DNA from: Desulfuromonadales bacterium
Lineage (GTDB): Bacteria; Desulfobacterota; Desulfuromonadia; Desulfuromonadales; BM103
NCBI GenBank assembly: GCA_030630015.1
Contig: DAOVNV010000002.1
Span: 1 to 34,297 of the forward strand
Reading direction: 5' to 3'
DNA: 34,297 nt
Shown here: positions 26,789-34,297 of the stretch, piece after piece
How positions within the stretch are numbered: position 1 is the first letter of the stretch
How the letters are laid out: each line of letters begins with the position of its first letter
Program-made: the position numbers and the translations under genes
Notes under the pieces: generated by a model
The model's input: only the letters and a program-made list of their open reading frames with translations
Database searches by the model: none
What the model was told of the DNA's origin: nothing

Positions 26789-26868
26789 GGATCCCGTCGA
26801 GTACTCACTAATACTGAATTATATCAGGATCATTTCCAAAATAAATACTGGATCCGTCGATTACTCAC
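26789..26868. promoter_or_regulatory. Paired direct repeats flanking a predicted -10 of the ADH gene
   Basis: ggatcccgtcgagtactcac (26789-26808) and ggatccgtcgattactcac (26850-26868); minus-strand TATAAT at 26818-26823 lies between them. Confidence 0.6.
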
Positions 26869-26930
26869 AGGTTCAAATTAAACTGATGGTGAAATGATGT
26901 GTCAGGGATATTCAAACAAGGAAAAAAGCT

Positions 26931-26960
26931 TTGACAAGATTTCATGAAATTCATTAGGAT
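26931..26960 (+). promoter_or_regulatory. Promoter of the polyprenyl synthase gene with palindrome in the spacer
   Basis: TTGACA (26931-26936), 18-nt spacer containing atttcatgaaat (26939-26950), TAGGAT (26955-26960). Confidence 0.55.
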
Positions 26961-26992
26961 AGGGCACTTCATTTCCCGAGGATTTTCTCCCA

Positions 26993-27961
26993 ATGGACCG
27001 TGTTCTCAATCTGCTCGCCGACGATATCCAACTCGTCGAGGCCCAGTTCCGCAAAGATCTGGATTCGCGTGTACCGCTAATCCGCAAGGTCGGCGAATAT
27101 GTCCTTTCCAGCGGAGGCAAGCGTATTCGCCCGATGCTTCTGCTGCTCAGCGCCCGCCTGGTTGGTTACACTGGTGATGCCCACGTCGGTCTGGCCAGTG
27201 TCGTCGAATTCATCCATACAGCTACTCTGCTGCATGATGACGTCGTTGACAGCGCTGTTTTGCGGCGCGGCCAGGACTCCGCCAACGCGATCTGGGGCAA
27301 CGAAGCCAGTGTGCTGGTCGGCGACTTTCTGTTCGCAAAATCTTTTTCGATCATGGTCCGCGGCGGTAACCTCGATATTTTGCGCGCCCTGTCGGATGCA
27401 ACCACCCAGATGGCGGAAGGGGAGGTTCTGCAACTGATAAGTACCTGTGATCTCGATCTTGACGAAGAGCATTATATCGAAGTTGTCCGCAATAAAACGG
27501 CGGTACTGCTTGCCGCAGCATGTCGATCCGGCGCCATTCTTGGAGACTGCCCCAAAGAACAGGAAGATGCCCTTGCCGCTTATGGCATGGACCTCGGCAT
27601 TGCTTTTCAGTTTATGGATGATGCCCTCGACTACGTGGCCGACCAGGAAGAGTTCGGCAAGGCGCAGGGCCATGACCTGCTCGAGGGCAAGGTGACGCTG
27701 CCCCTGATTCATGCCCTGCGACAGTGCACTGCCGATGAAAGGCAGCGGGCCGAAGTGATTGTTGATCAGGACGAACTGCCGCAGGAAGACCTCGATTATG
27801 TGATTAAACTGATCGATACTTACGATGGCATCCTCTATACGCGGGAACGCGCTGGTATCTTTATCGACCAGGCGAAGGCCCGGCTCAACGTTTTTGCTGA
27901 AGGACCGATCAAGGAGGCTCTCTGCATCCTTGCCGACTACGTGGTCAGTCGCGCAAAATAA
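26993..27961 (+). CDS. Long-chain trans-polyprenyl diphosphate synthase (octaprenyl/heptaprenyl type)
   Basis: GGKRIRPMLLLLSARL, TATLLHDDVVDSAVLRRG, QFMDDALDYV. Confidence 0.94.
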   Translation: MDRVLNLLADDIQLVEAQFRKDLDSRVPLIRKVGEYVLSSGGKRIRPMLLLLSARLVGYTGDAHVGLASVVEFIHTATLLHDDVVDSAVLRRGQDSANAIWGNEASVLVGDFLFAKSFSIMVRGGNLDILRALSDATTQMAEGEVLQLISTCDLDLDEEHYIEVVRNKTAVLLAAACRSGAILGDCPKEQEDALAAYGMDLGIAFQFMDDALDYVADQEEFGKAQGHDLLEGKVTLPLIHALRQCTADERQRAEVIVDQDELPQEDLDYVIKLIDTYDGILYTRERAGIFIDQAKARLNVFAEGPIKEALCILADYVVSRAK

Positions 27962-27988
27962 TTGACTGCTCTGTTACCTTCCGAATGC

Positions 27989-28034
27989 CAGCGCCTGAGC
28001 CCGCACCATGTTGCGATTTCAGGCGCTGTTTTTT
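27989..28034 (+). terminator. Rho-independent terminator
   Basis: cagcgcctga (27989-27998) / tcaggcgctg (28019-28028) then T6. Confidence 0.85.
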
Positions 28035-28115
28035 GTCCAATGCTCTTCAGTAACTCATTGATCGACTGCTTCATTCGGGGTTCTGATTTCCCGGTGTCCC
28101 TGATATACTTACGAG

Positions 28116-30623
28116 ATGTTCCGTCTTTCCTACCATAAAAAGGTTCTCTATTCTTTTTGTGTCCTGTCGCTGGTTCCTCTGGTCCTGATGGCGATTTTTT
28201 CCGCCCTGAATCTCAGGACTGTCGAAGGAGTACTGCGCAGCAGTGCGATTGATGCCCTGGACCAGCAGGCGGCCGAGATGCTCGAACTTCGGGCGGTTAT
28301 GGTGGCCAACGAGGTCAGAACTTTCCTGCGCAGTGCAGAAGACCACCTGGCCGCTTTCGCGCAGTTGGAGCCCACCTCTGAAAACTATCTCCATTTCAGT
28401 CGTACGAACCGCCGGCAGATCTGGGTACGAGCCGGCACCAACGAGGAATCGTGGGAAGATCGCCTGGTAATCCCACTTTACAGCGAGTTGACTTTCGTTG
28501 GCGCCGATGGTTTCGAACGGGTGCGGATTCAGGGTGACCAGGTGCTTAATGAACTGCGCGACGTGTCAAATCCTGCGAATACGACCTATCTCACTGAAAC
28601 CTACTTTGCTTCTGCCCGGGATCTTCCTCCAGGACGCATCTATGTTTCGCACGTGACCGGATGGCATGTGAACAAGATGGAACAGTTGCAGGGTGCGGCA
28701 ACGCCCGAGGAGGCTGTCGAGGGGCAAAAATACAAGGGGGTTATCCGCTTTGCCAGGCCGGTTCATGCTGAGGACGGACATCTGAAAGGCGTCGCTGTCC
28801 TCTCCCTGGATCATCGCCACCTGATGGAGTTCACCCAACATATCAGCCCCACGGAGGAGCGGTTCGTTGTTTTCCCCTCCTACCAGAGCGGCAATTACGC
28901 GTTCATGTTTGACAACGAGGGCTGGATCATTACCCACCCGAAGCTCTGGGATATCCGTGGTTTGGACCGTGATGGCCACTTGGTTCCGCCTTTCACGGAA
29001 CACTCATCACCCGATGCGATCGCTCGAGGGATTATCCCCTACAACTTGGGACAGGCGGCTTTTATTCATCCCAACTATCCATTTGCCCATCAAGCGGTTC
29101 TCGGTGGACGTTCGGGTGTGGTCGATGTGACCAATGTCGGTGGATCGCGCAAAATTATGGCTTATGCTCCGATTTTCTATGACCCGGGTCTCTATGCCGA
29201 AAGTGGTGTCTTCGGCGGGGTGACGATCGGTGCCGAGGTGCGCCAGTTCCACAAGACCGCCGAGCAAGCTTCGGCCCGCATCAACAAGCTTTTTGCCGGT
29301 TTCCTGGGCAGCGCCTGGATTTTGATCGGCCTGACTGCGGTGCTTGTCGCTTTTGCGGCCTACAAGCTTTCGCGCAGCGTGACCAATCCTCTTTCAAGTC
29401 TTATCTCGACTACCCGGGAAATGGCGCGCGGCAACCTGGAGACCAGGGTCGATATCAAGAGCCCCGCAGAGGTGGCTGATCTTGCCACCGCGTTCAATCG
29501 CATGGCCAGTCAGTTGCGTGAGCGGCAAAGCCGGCTGCTCAAAACCCTGTCTCAACTGCGCAACTCGCGCCATGAAATTCTGCGTGAGCGAAACCTGACG
29601 ATGACGATCGTCGAAAGCGTCGATACAGGTATCCTGACGCTGGATATCGAGAACCGGGTCACGTCATTTAATAGTGCGGCAGAACATATCCTGGGGTTGC
29701 GTGAGATGCCGCTCAAAACTGCCCTGTCTGATGTATTGAAGGATTGGCCTGAATTGAAAGAGGTTCTGGAGAATGTACCGTTCCAATCCAAATGGGGGGA
29801 GTATGTGTCCATGGAGCGAAAGGGCAATGCCCTGACCTTCCTCCTGACTCTCTATCCCTTGACCACCGGGACGGATGCTGGCCGGATTCTGACCGTGGAA
29901 GACCTGACGGAACGGGTCAACCTCCGCCAGCAGATGGCGCGTTTCGAACGCCTTGCATCTTTGGGAAGGCTGTCTGCCGGAATAGCCCATGAAGTCAGGA
30001 ACCCGTTAACCGGTATCAGTTTGCTGCTCGACGAACTGCATGACCGCCTGCTCGCCAATCCTGGTGACCAGCTTCTGATCCAGAAAGCCCTGCAGGAAAT
30101 TGAGCGACTGGAAGGGCTGGTCAGTGAACTCCTGCATTTCTCATCGTTGCCTGTGACGCGTCGTTCCAAAGGGGACATCGCCAAGGTTCTGAACGATACG
30201 CTTTTCCTAGTCAAAAAACAGTGCGAGCGACAGAATGTGGAACTGCTGATCGACCTTCCTGAGGGGTTGCCGCACCTGAGTGTGGATGCCGACCAACTCA
30301 AGCAGGCGTTTCTTAACCTGCTGACCAATGCCCTGGATGCCATGCCCGGCGGAGGACGTCTCTCCGTTTCCATCCGTGCCGGTGATGAGAACCTTTGCAT
30401 CTCCTTTGCCGATACCGGTGAAGGGATTGTCGCCGAAAAAACCGCTCTGATTTTCGAACCTTTTTATACCACCAAAGGGGAGGGGACCGGGCTGGGTCTT
30501 TCTATCACGCATACGATCATCGCCAATCATGGTGGGCATATTGAAGTCAAAAGCCGCCCCGGTGAGGGTACGACTTTTGAGATATGTCTGCCTTTTGATG
30601 GCCGAAAATCGCCTCAAATGTGA
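28116..30623 (+). CDS. Sensor histidine kinase: Cache-like periplasmic sensor, HAMP, PAS, HisKA, HATPase
   Basis: Two TMs flanking a ~370-aa periplasmic region; ASLGRLSAGIAHEVRNPLTGISLLLDEL; NALDAMPGGG, DTGEGI, GTGLGLSI. Confidence 0.93.
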   Translation: MFRLSYHKKVLYSFCVLSLVPLVLMAIFSALNLRTVEGVLRSSAIDALDQQAAEMLELRAVMVANEVRTFLRSAEDHLAAFAQLEPTSENYLHFSRTNRRQIWVRAGTNEESWEDRLVIPLYSELTFVGADGFERVRIQGDQVLNELRDVSNPANTTYLTETYFASARDLPPGRIYVSHVTGWHVNKMEQLQGAATPEEAVEGQKYKGVIRFARPVHAEDGHLKGVAVLSLDHRHLMEFTQHISPTEERFVVFPSYQSGNYAFMFDNEGWIITHPKLWDIRGLDRDGHLVPPFTEHSSPDAIARGIIPYNLGQAAFIHPNYPFAHQAVLGGRSGVVDVTNVGGSRKIMAYAPIFYDPGLYAESGVFGGVTIGAEVRQFHKTAEQASARINKLFAGFLGSAWILIGLTAVLVAFAAYKLSRSVTNPLSSLISTTREMARGNLETRVDIKSPAEVADLATAFNRMASQLRERQSRLLKTLSQLRNSRHEILRERNLTMTIVESVDTGILTLDIENRVTSFNSAAEHILGLREMPLKTALSDVLKDWPELKEVLENVPFQSKWGEYVSMERKGNALTFLLTLYPLTTGTDAGRILTVEDLTERVNLRQQMARFERLASLGRLSAGIAHEVRNPLTGISLLLDELHDRLLANPGDQLLIQKALQEIERLEGLVSELLHFSSLPVTRRSKGDIAKVLNDTLFLVKKQCERQNVELLIDLPEGLPHLSVDADQLKQAFLNLLTNALDAMPGGGRLSVSIRAGDENLCISFADTGEGIVAEKTALIFEPFYTTKGEGTGLGLSITHTIIANHGGHIEVKSRPGEGTTFEICLPFDGRKSPQM

Positions 30624-30788
30624 GTTTTGTGTTTGTGATAGTAGGCTTCCGGGAGAAATCTGGCCAAAATCCACCATTTTTTTGTTGTCATCATGCAGGA
30701 TATCCCGTTAGAATGCACCAACCTATCTAGGAGGCTGTCGAACTATTCATGAGTCAATCTCCTGGGTGATGAAAGGCTGGGGTCTGCT

Positions 30789-32177
30789 ATGGAAAGAATT
30801 CTGGTTGTCGATGACGAGGCATTTATCCGGGAAAACCTGGAACGGATCCTCGAAGAAGACGGTTATCGACCATACTCAACGGCCAGCGGCGACGAGGCTG
30901 TCCGTGAGGTCAGTGAAGAAGAAATCGACCTAGTGCTGCTTGACCTGAATCTGGGCAACAAGAGCGGCCTGGATGTTCTGCGTGCCATGCGGGAGGTTGA
31001 TCCCGAGGTTCTGGTGATTATTATTACCGGCTACGGTACGGTGGAGAGTGCCGTCGAAGCCCTGAAACTTGGGGCATACGATTACATCAAGAAGCCTTTC
31101 AAGGCGGATGCGATCCGATTGATTGTCCGCCTCGCCCTGGAGACCCAGAATCTCAGGCGTGAGGTCAGGCAGCTACGCCGCAGCAATCCCATGCGCGACC
31201 TGCCGGATGATTCAGTTATGGTCGGGTCAAGCCCGCAACTGATGCAGGTCTATCGGCAGATCAGGGAGGTTGCCAAGCATGAGACGGCGACCGTCCTGGT
31301 AACCGGCGAATCCGGGACCGGCAAGGAACTTGTGGCACGCGCCGTACACCATCTCTCCCCGCGCGAGGGAAAACCTTTCATCGAGATCAATTGCGGATCC
31401 CTGCCTTTCAACCTGCTTGAAACAGAATTGTTTGGTCATGAGCGCGGTGCATTCACGGATGCCAAATCGCGCAAGATCGGTCTGTTCGAAGAAGCTGATG
31501 GAGGGACGATCTTTCTCGATGAAATCGGTGAGATGGATATGAATCTGCAGGTGAAACTGCTGCGGGTTCTCGAAGATCGGAAAATTAGACGGCTCGGGGG
31601 AACGCGCAACATCGATATCGACGTCAGGGTGATCGCTGCGACGAATCGAGATTTGAAGGAAGCCCTTGAGCAGAAGGCTTTTCGAGAAGATCTCTACTAC
31701 CGCTTGAACGTTTTTCCTATCCACGTTTCACCGTTACGCGAGAGACGTGAGGATATCCCGGCCCTCCTCGAACTCTTTCTGAAACATTTCAGCAGTGCGT
31801 TCAATAAGGATATTCGCGAGATCTCCAGGGACGCACTTGACCTGCTCATGCGCTACCACTGGCCCGGCAATGTGCGTGAATTGCGCAATGTGGTTGAGCG
31901 GATCTGCATCATGAATGACCGGCAGACCCTTCTGTCCGACTGCCTGCCGCGTGAAATATGGGGCGAAGAGCCGCTCAAGGAGACCCCTTTCACATATCAG
32001 GTTCCTCCCGAAGGTCTTCTCTTTGAAGAGATCGTTGAACAGGTGGAGAAAAGCCTGATCAGTCAAGCTGTACAGATGACAGGCGGCAATGTGGCTAAAA
32101 CGGCGCGTCTGCTCAGTTTGCCGAGGGGGACCCTGCGCTACAAAATGGAGAAGTACGGGTTGGTCGAAACCGTGTAA
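30789..32177 (+). CDS. NtrC-family sigma-54-dependent response regulator
   Basis: ILVVDDEAFIRENL, LVLLDLNLGNKSG, GESGTGKELVARAVH, GAFTDA, GGTIFLDEIGEM, C-terminal Fis-type HTH. Confidence 0.96.
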   Translation: MERILVVDDEAFIRENLERILEEDGYRPYSTASGDEAVREVSEEEIDLVLLDLNLGNKSGLDVLRAMREVDPEVLVIIITGYGTVESAVEALKLGAYDYIKKPFKADAIRLIVRLALETQNLRREVRQLRRSNPMRDLPDDSVMVGSSPQLMQVYRQIREVAKHETATVLVTGESGTGKELVARAVHHLSPREGKPFIEINCGSLPFNLLETELFGHERGAFTDAKSRKIGLFEEADGGTIFLDEIGEMDMNLQVKLLRVLEDRKIRRLGGTRNIDIDVRVIAATNRDLKEALEQKAFREDLYYRLNVFPIHVSPLRERREDIPALLELFLKHFSSAFNKDIREISRDALDLLMRYHWPGNVRELRNVVERICIMNDRQTLLSDCLPREIWGEEPLKETPFTYQVPPEGLLFEEIVEQVEKSLISQAVQMTGGNVAKTARLLSLPRGTLRYKMEKYGLVETV

Positions 32178-32260
32178 CATGCTTGAATCTCTCCGTTCTC
32201 AGGCATTGCTGACGGGAAATACGGATGCAGGTATAAGGCCTCGCGACAAGGTGACCGTCT

Positions 32261-34297
32261 GTGCAACGTCAACGCATCATCATCGATGGGATTGTCCAAG
32301 GGGTTGGTTTCCGGCCCTTCGTTTACCAACTAGCTGCCCGTTTGGGGGTCGTCGGTTGGGTGCGCAACGATGCGCGTGGTGTGACCATCGAAGCGCAGGC
32401 TGCCCCGGCGATTTTGGAACAGTTCTGTCTCGCCCTTCAGCAGGATAAGCCCCCTCTGTCAGTTATCAATAATTTTTCCAGCGCAAATCTCCCCCCTGTC
32501 TCCGAGGCCGGTTTTACAATACAAGCCAGCCAGAACGAAACCGGTTCGCTTGCGGGAGTTCCGCCGGACACCTTCGTTTGTGATGACTGCCTTGCCGAAC
32601 TGTTTGATCCGACCGATCGGCGCTACCGTTATCCTTTCATCAACTGCACCAACTGCGGACCACGCTATTCGATTATTACCGGCATTCCTTACGATCGACC
32701 CTTGACGACCATGGCAGACTTTTCCATGTGTTCTGCATGCCGCCTGGAATACGAATCTCCGGATGACAGGCGTTTCCATGCCCAGCCGAACGCCTGTCCC
32801 GACTGCGGTCCGCAGTTGTCGCTGGTCGACAGCCACGGTTCTTGCCTCGATGGCTGCGACCCGCTGGCGGAGACCGTGCAGGCACTGCTCGAGGGCCGGA
32901 TTGTCGCAATCAAGGGTCTCGGTGGTTATCACTTGGCGGTGGATGCCAGCAACGCTGCGGCCATCCGCGAATTACGCCGCCGCAAACTGCGCGACGAGAA
33001 ACCTTTCGCTATCATGTCGCGCGATCTCGATCAGGTCAGCCGTTACGCATATTTCAGCCCTGCGGAGGCGAAGCTGCTGAGTGGAGTCGAGAGGCCGATT
33101 GTCCTGCTGCAGAAAAAAGCCACGACCCTGCTGGCGGACGAAGTCGCCCCGGGCAACCGCTTTGTCGGAGCGATGCTGCCTTATACGCCGCTGCATCACT
33201 TGCTGTTCGAAAAACATTTCCTGGCACTGGTTATGACCAGCGCCAACCTCTCCGACGAACCGATTGCGTATGAAGATGAGGAGGCCTGTTCGCGGCTTGC
33301 AGGGATTGCCGACCTGTTTTTGCAGCACGATCGAAGAATACACACCCGGACGGATGATTCCATTATGCGTGTCATGGCTGACCGGGCGACGATGATACGC
33401 CGTTCTCGCGGGTTTGTCCCCAGGGGAATAGCCCTGCCTGCAGAGCAGGCCAGCGTCCTCGGGGTCGGAGCGGAACTGAAAAATTGTCTCTGCCTGACCC
33501 GGGCCGACCGCGCTTTTCTCAGCCAGCACATTGGCGATCTCAAGAACCTGGAGGTTTACGAGGCGTTTAAAAGGACGGCCGACCACCTGCAGTCGATCCT
33601 CGAAGTTCGGCCCGAAATCGTTGCGCACGATCTCCACCCTGATTACTACTCAACCTGCTTTGCAGAGGAAGAATGCGGGTTGCCGACTGTGGCGGTCCAG
33701 CATCATCATGCCCACCTGGCAAGCTGCCTGGCAGAGCATGGACGGACCGGACCGGCCATCGGTGTCATTTTCGATGGACTCGGTTATGGTCCTGACGGGA
33801 CATTGTGGGGTGGTGAGTTCCTGGTCGGTGATCTGTGCGACTTCGAACGTTTCGGGCATTTCCGCTATGTTGCGATGCCTGGTGGTGACCTGGCAACCCG
33901 TGAACCCTGGCGCATGGCGCTGGCTTGTCTGCAAGCGGCGTTTGGCGAGATTCCAGATACTGATACGGCCCTGTATGGAATTGACACGACCGAATGGCAG
34001 TTGGCTGGAGAAGCGGCCAGGCTGGGCGTAAACTCGCCGCTGACATCCAGCTGTGGCCGCCTGTTCGATGCCGTGGCAGCCTTGCTCGGGATCCGCCGCA
34101 AAGTCAGCTATGAGGGACAGGCTGCCCTGGAGTTGGAAATGCTGGCTGACCCGAAAGCGGAAGATCTTTTGTCGTACGATCTGATCAAGGATGGAGAGAC
34201 CATGGTTTTTGATTTTCTGCCGCTGATCCGGGACATTGTAAAACTCCGTGACCAGGGTGTGCCTGCGGCGGTCATTGCCGGACAGTTTCATGTGACC
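32261..34297 (+). CDS. hypF: Carbamoyltransferase HypF ([NiFe] hydrogenase maturation), 3' truncated by window edge
   Basis: GTG 32261 with upstream AAGGTGA; acylphosphatase domain VQRQRIIIDGIVQGVGFRPFVYQLAARLGVVGWVRND; zinc fingers CDDCLAELFDPTDRRYRYPFINCTNCGPRYSII and CSAC/CPDC; AHDLHPDYYST. Frame open to the last base; absent from the ORF track. Confidence 0.96.
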   Translation, partial: MQRQRIIIDGIVQGVGFRPFVYQLAARLGVVGWVRNDARGVTIEAQAAPAILEQFCLALQQDKPPLSVINNFSSANLPPVSEAGFTIQASQNETGSLAGVPPDTFVCDDCLAELFDPTDRRYRYPFINCTNCGPRYSIITGIPYDRPLTTMADFSMCSACRLEYESPDDRRFHAQPNACPDCGPQLSLVDSHGSCLDGCDPLAETVQALLEGRIVAIKGLGGYHLAVDASNAAAIRELRRRKLRDEKPFAIMSRDLDQVSRYAYFSPAEAKLLSGVERPIVLLQKKATTLLADEVAPGNRFVGAMLPYTPLHHLLFEKHFLALVMTSANLSDEPIAYEDEEACSRLAGIADLFLQHDRRIHTRTDDSIMRVMADRATMIRRSRGFVPRGIALPAEQASVLGVGAELKNCLCLTRADRAFLSQHIGDLKNLEVYEAFKRTADHLQSILEVRPEIVAHDLHPDYYSTCFAEEECGLPTVAVQHHHAHLASCLAEHGRTGPAIGVIFDGLGYGPDGTLWGGEFLVGDLCDFERFGHFRYVAMPGGDLATREPWRMALACLQAAFGEIPDTDTALYGIDTTEWQLAGEAARLGVNSPLTSSCGRLFDAVAALLGIRRKVSYEGQAALELEMLADPKAEDLLSYDLIKDGETMVFDFLPLIRDIVKLRDQGVPAAVIAGQFHVT

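Noticed and set aside
32459-33637. Minus-strand and alternate-frame ORFs listed over 32459-34291
   Set aside because: They overlap hypF, which is open from 32261 to the window end and was missed by the track only because it has no stop here.
1-34297. CRISPR arrays, tRNA/rRNA genes, integrases or complete insertion sequences
   Set aside because: No regularly spaced repeats, cloverleaf sequences or transposase ORFs were recognised in the window.

Overview
This 34.3 kb window looks like chromosomal DNA from a Desulfuromonadales-like deltaproteobacterium (inferred from a PpcA-like triheme cytochrome, two-component systems and gene order; not verified). Left to right: ftsE(partial)-ftsX-envC-like-ctpA-divergent polysaccharide deacetylase; a minus-strand ParA/MinD-like ATPase with an unrecognised C-terminal region; xseA-M23 peptidase-xseB-ispA-dxs; a receiver-GAF protein whose phosphoacceptor Asp is Glu; a biotin cluster bioW-bioF-bioH-bioC behind a near-perfect BirA operator; an ArsR regulator; a Ca/Na antiporter; a DUF3108-like protein; a CBS/DRTGG Mn pyrophosphatase; a triheme c7 cytochrome divergent from a membrane-anchored XRE regulator with an EF-hand loop; a long intergenic region with a candidate structured RNA ahead of a response regulator; a 59-aa Cys-rich small ORF missing from the ORF track; alpha/beta hydrolase, exported MsrA, Zn-alcohol dehydrogenase; a polyprenyl diphosphate synthase; a Cache histidine kinase and sigma-54 response regulator pair; and hypF running off the right edge (also missing from the ORF track). 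The strongest leads are the structured RNA (about 23053-23256), the BioW plus BioC/BioH biotin operon, the Ca-binding transmembrane XRE regulator beside the cytochrome, the phosphomimetic-looking pseudo-receiver, the Cys-rich microprotein and a 161-bp palindromic intergenic element. No CRISPR, tRNA, rRNA or complete transposase was found. All family calls are from reading the sequence; no database search was run.
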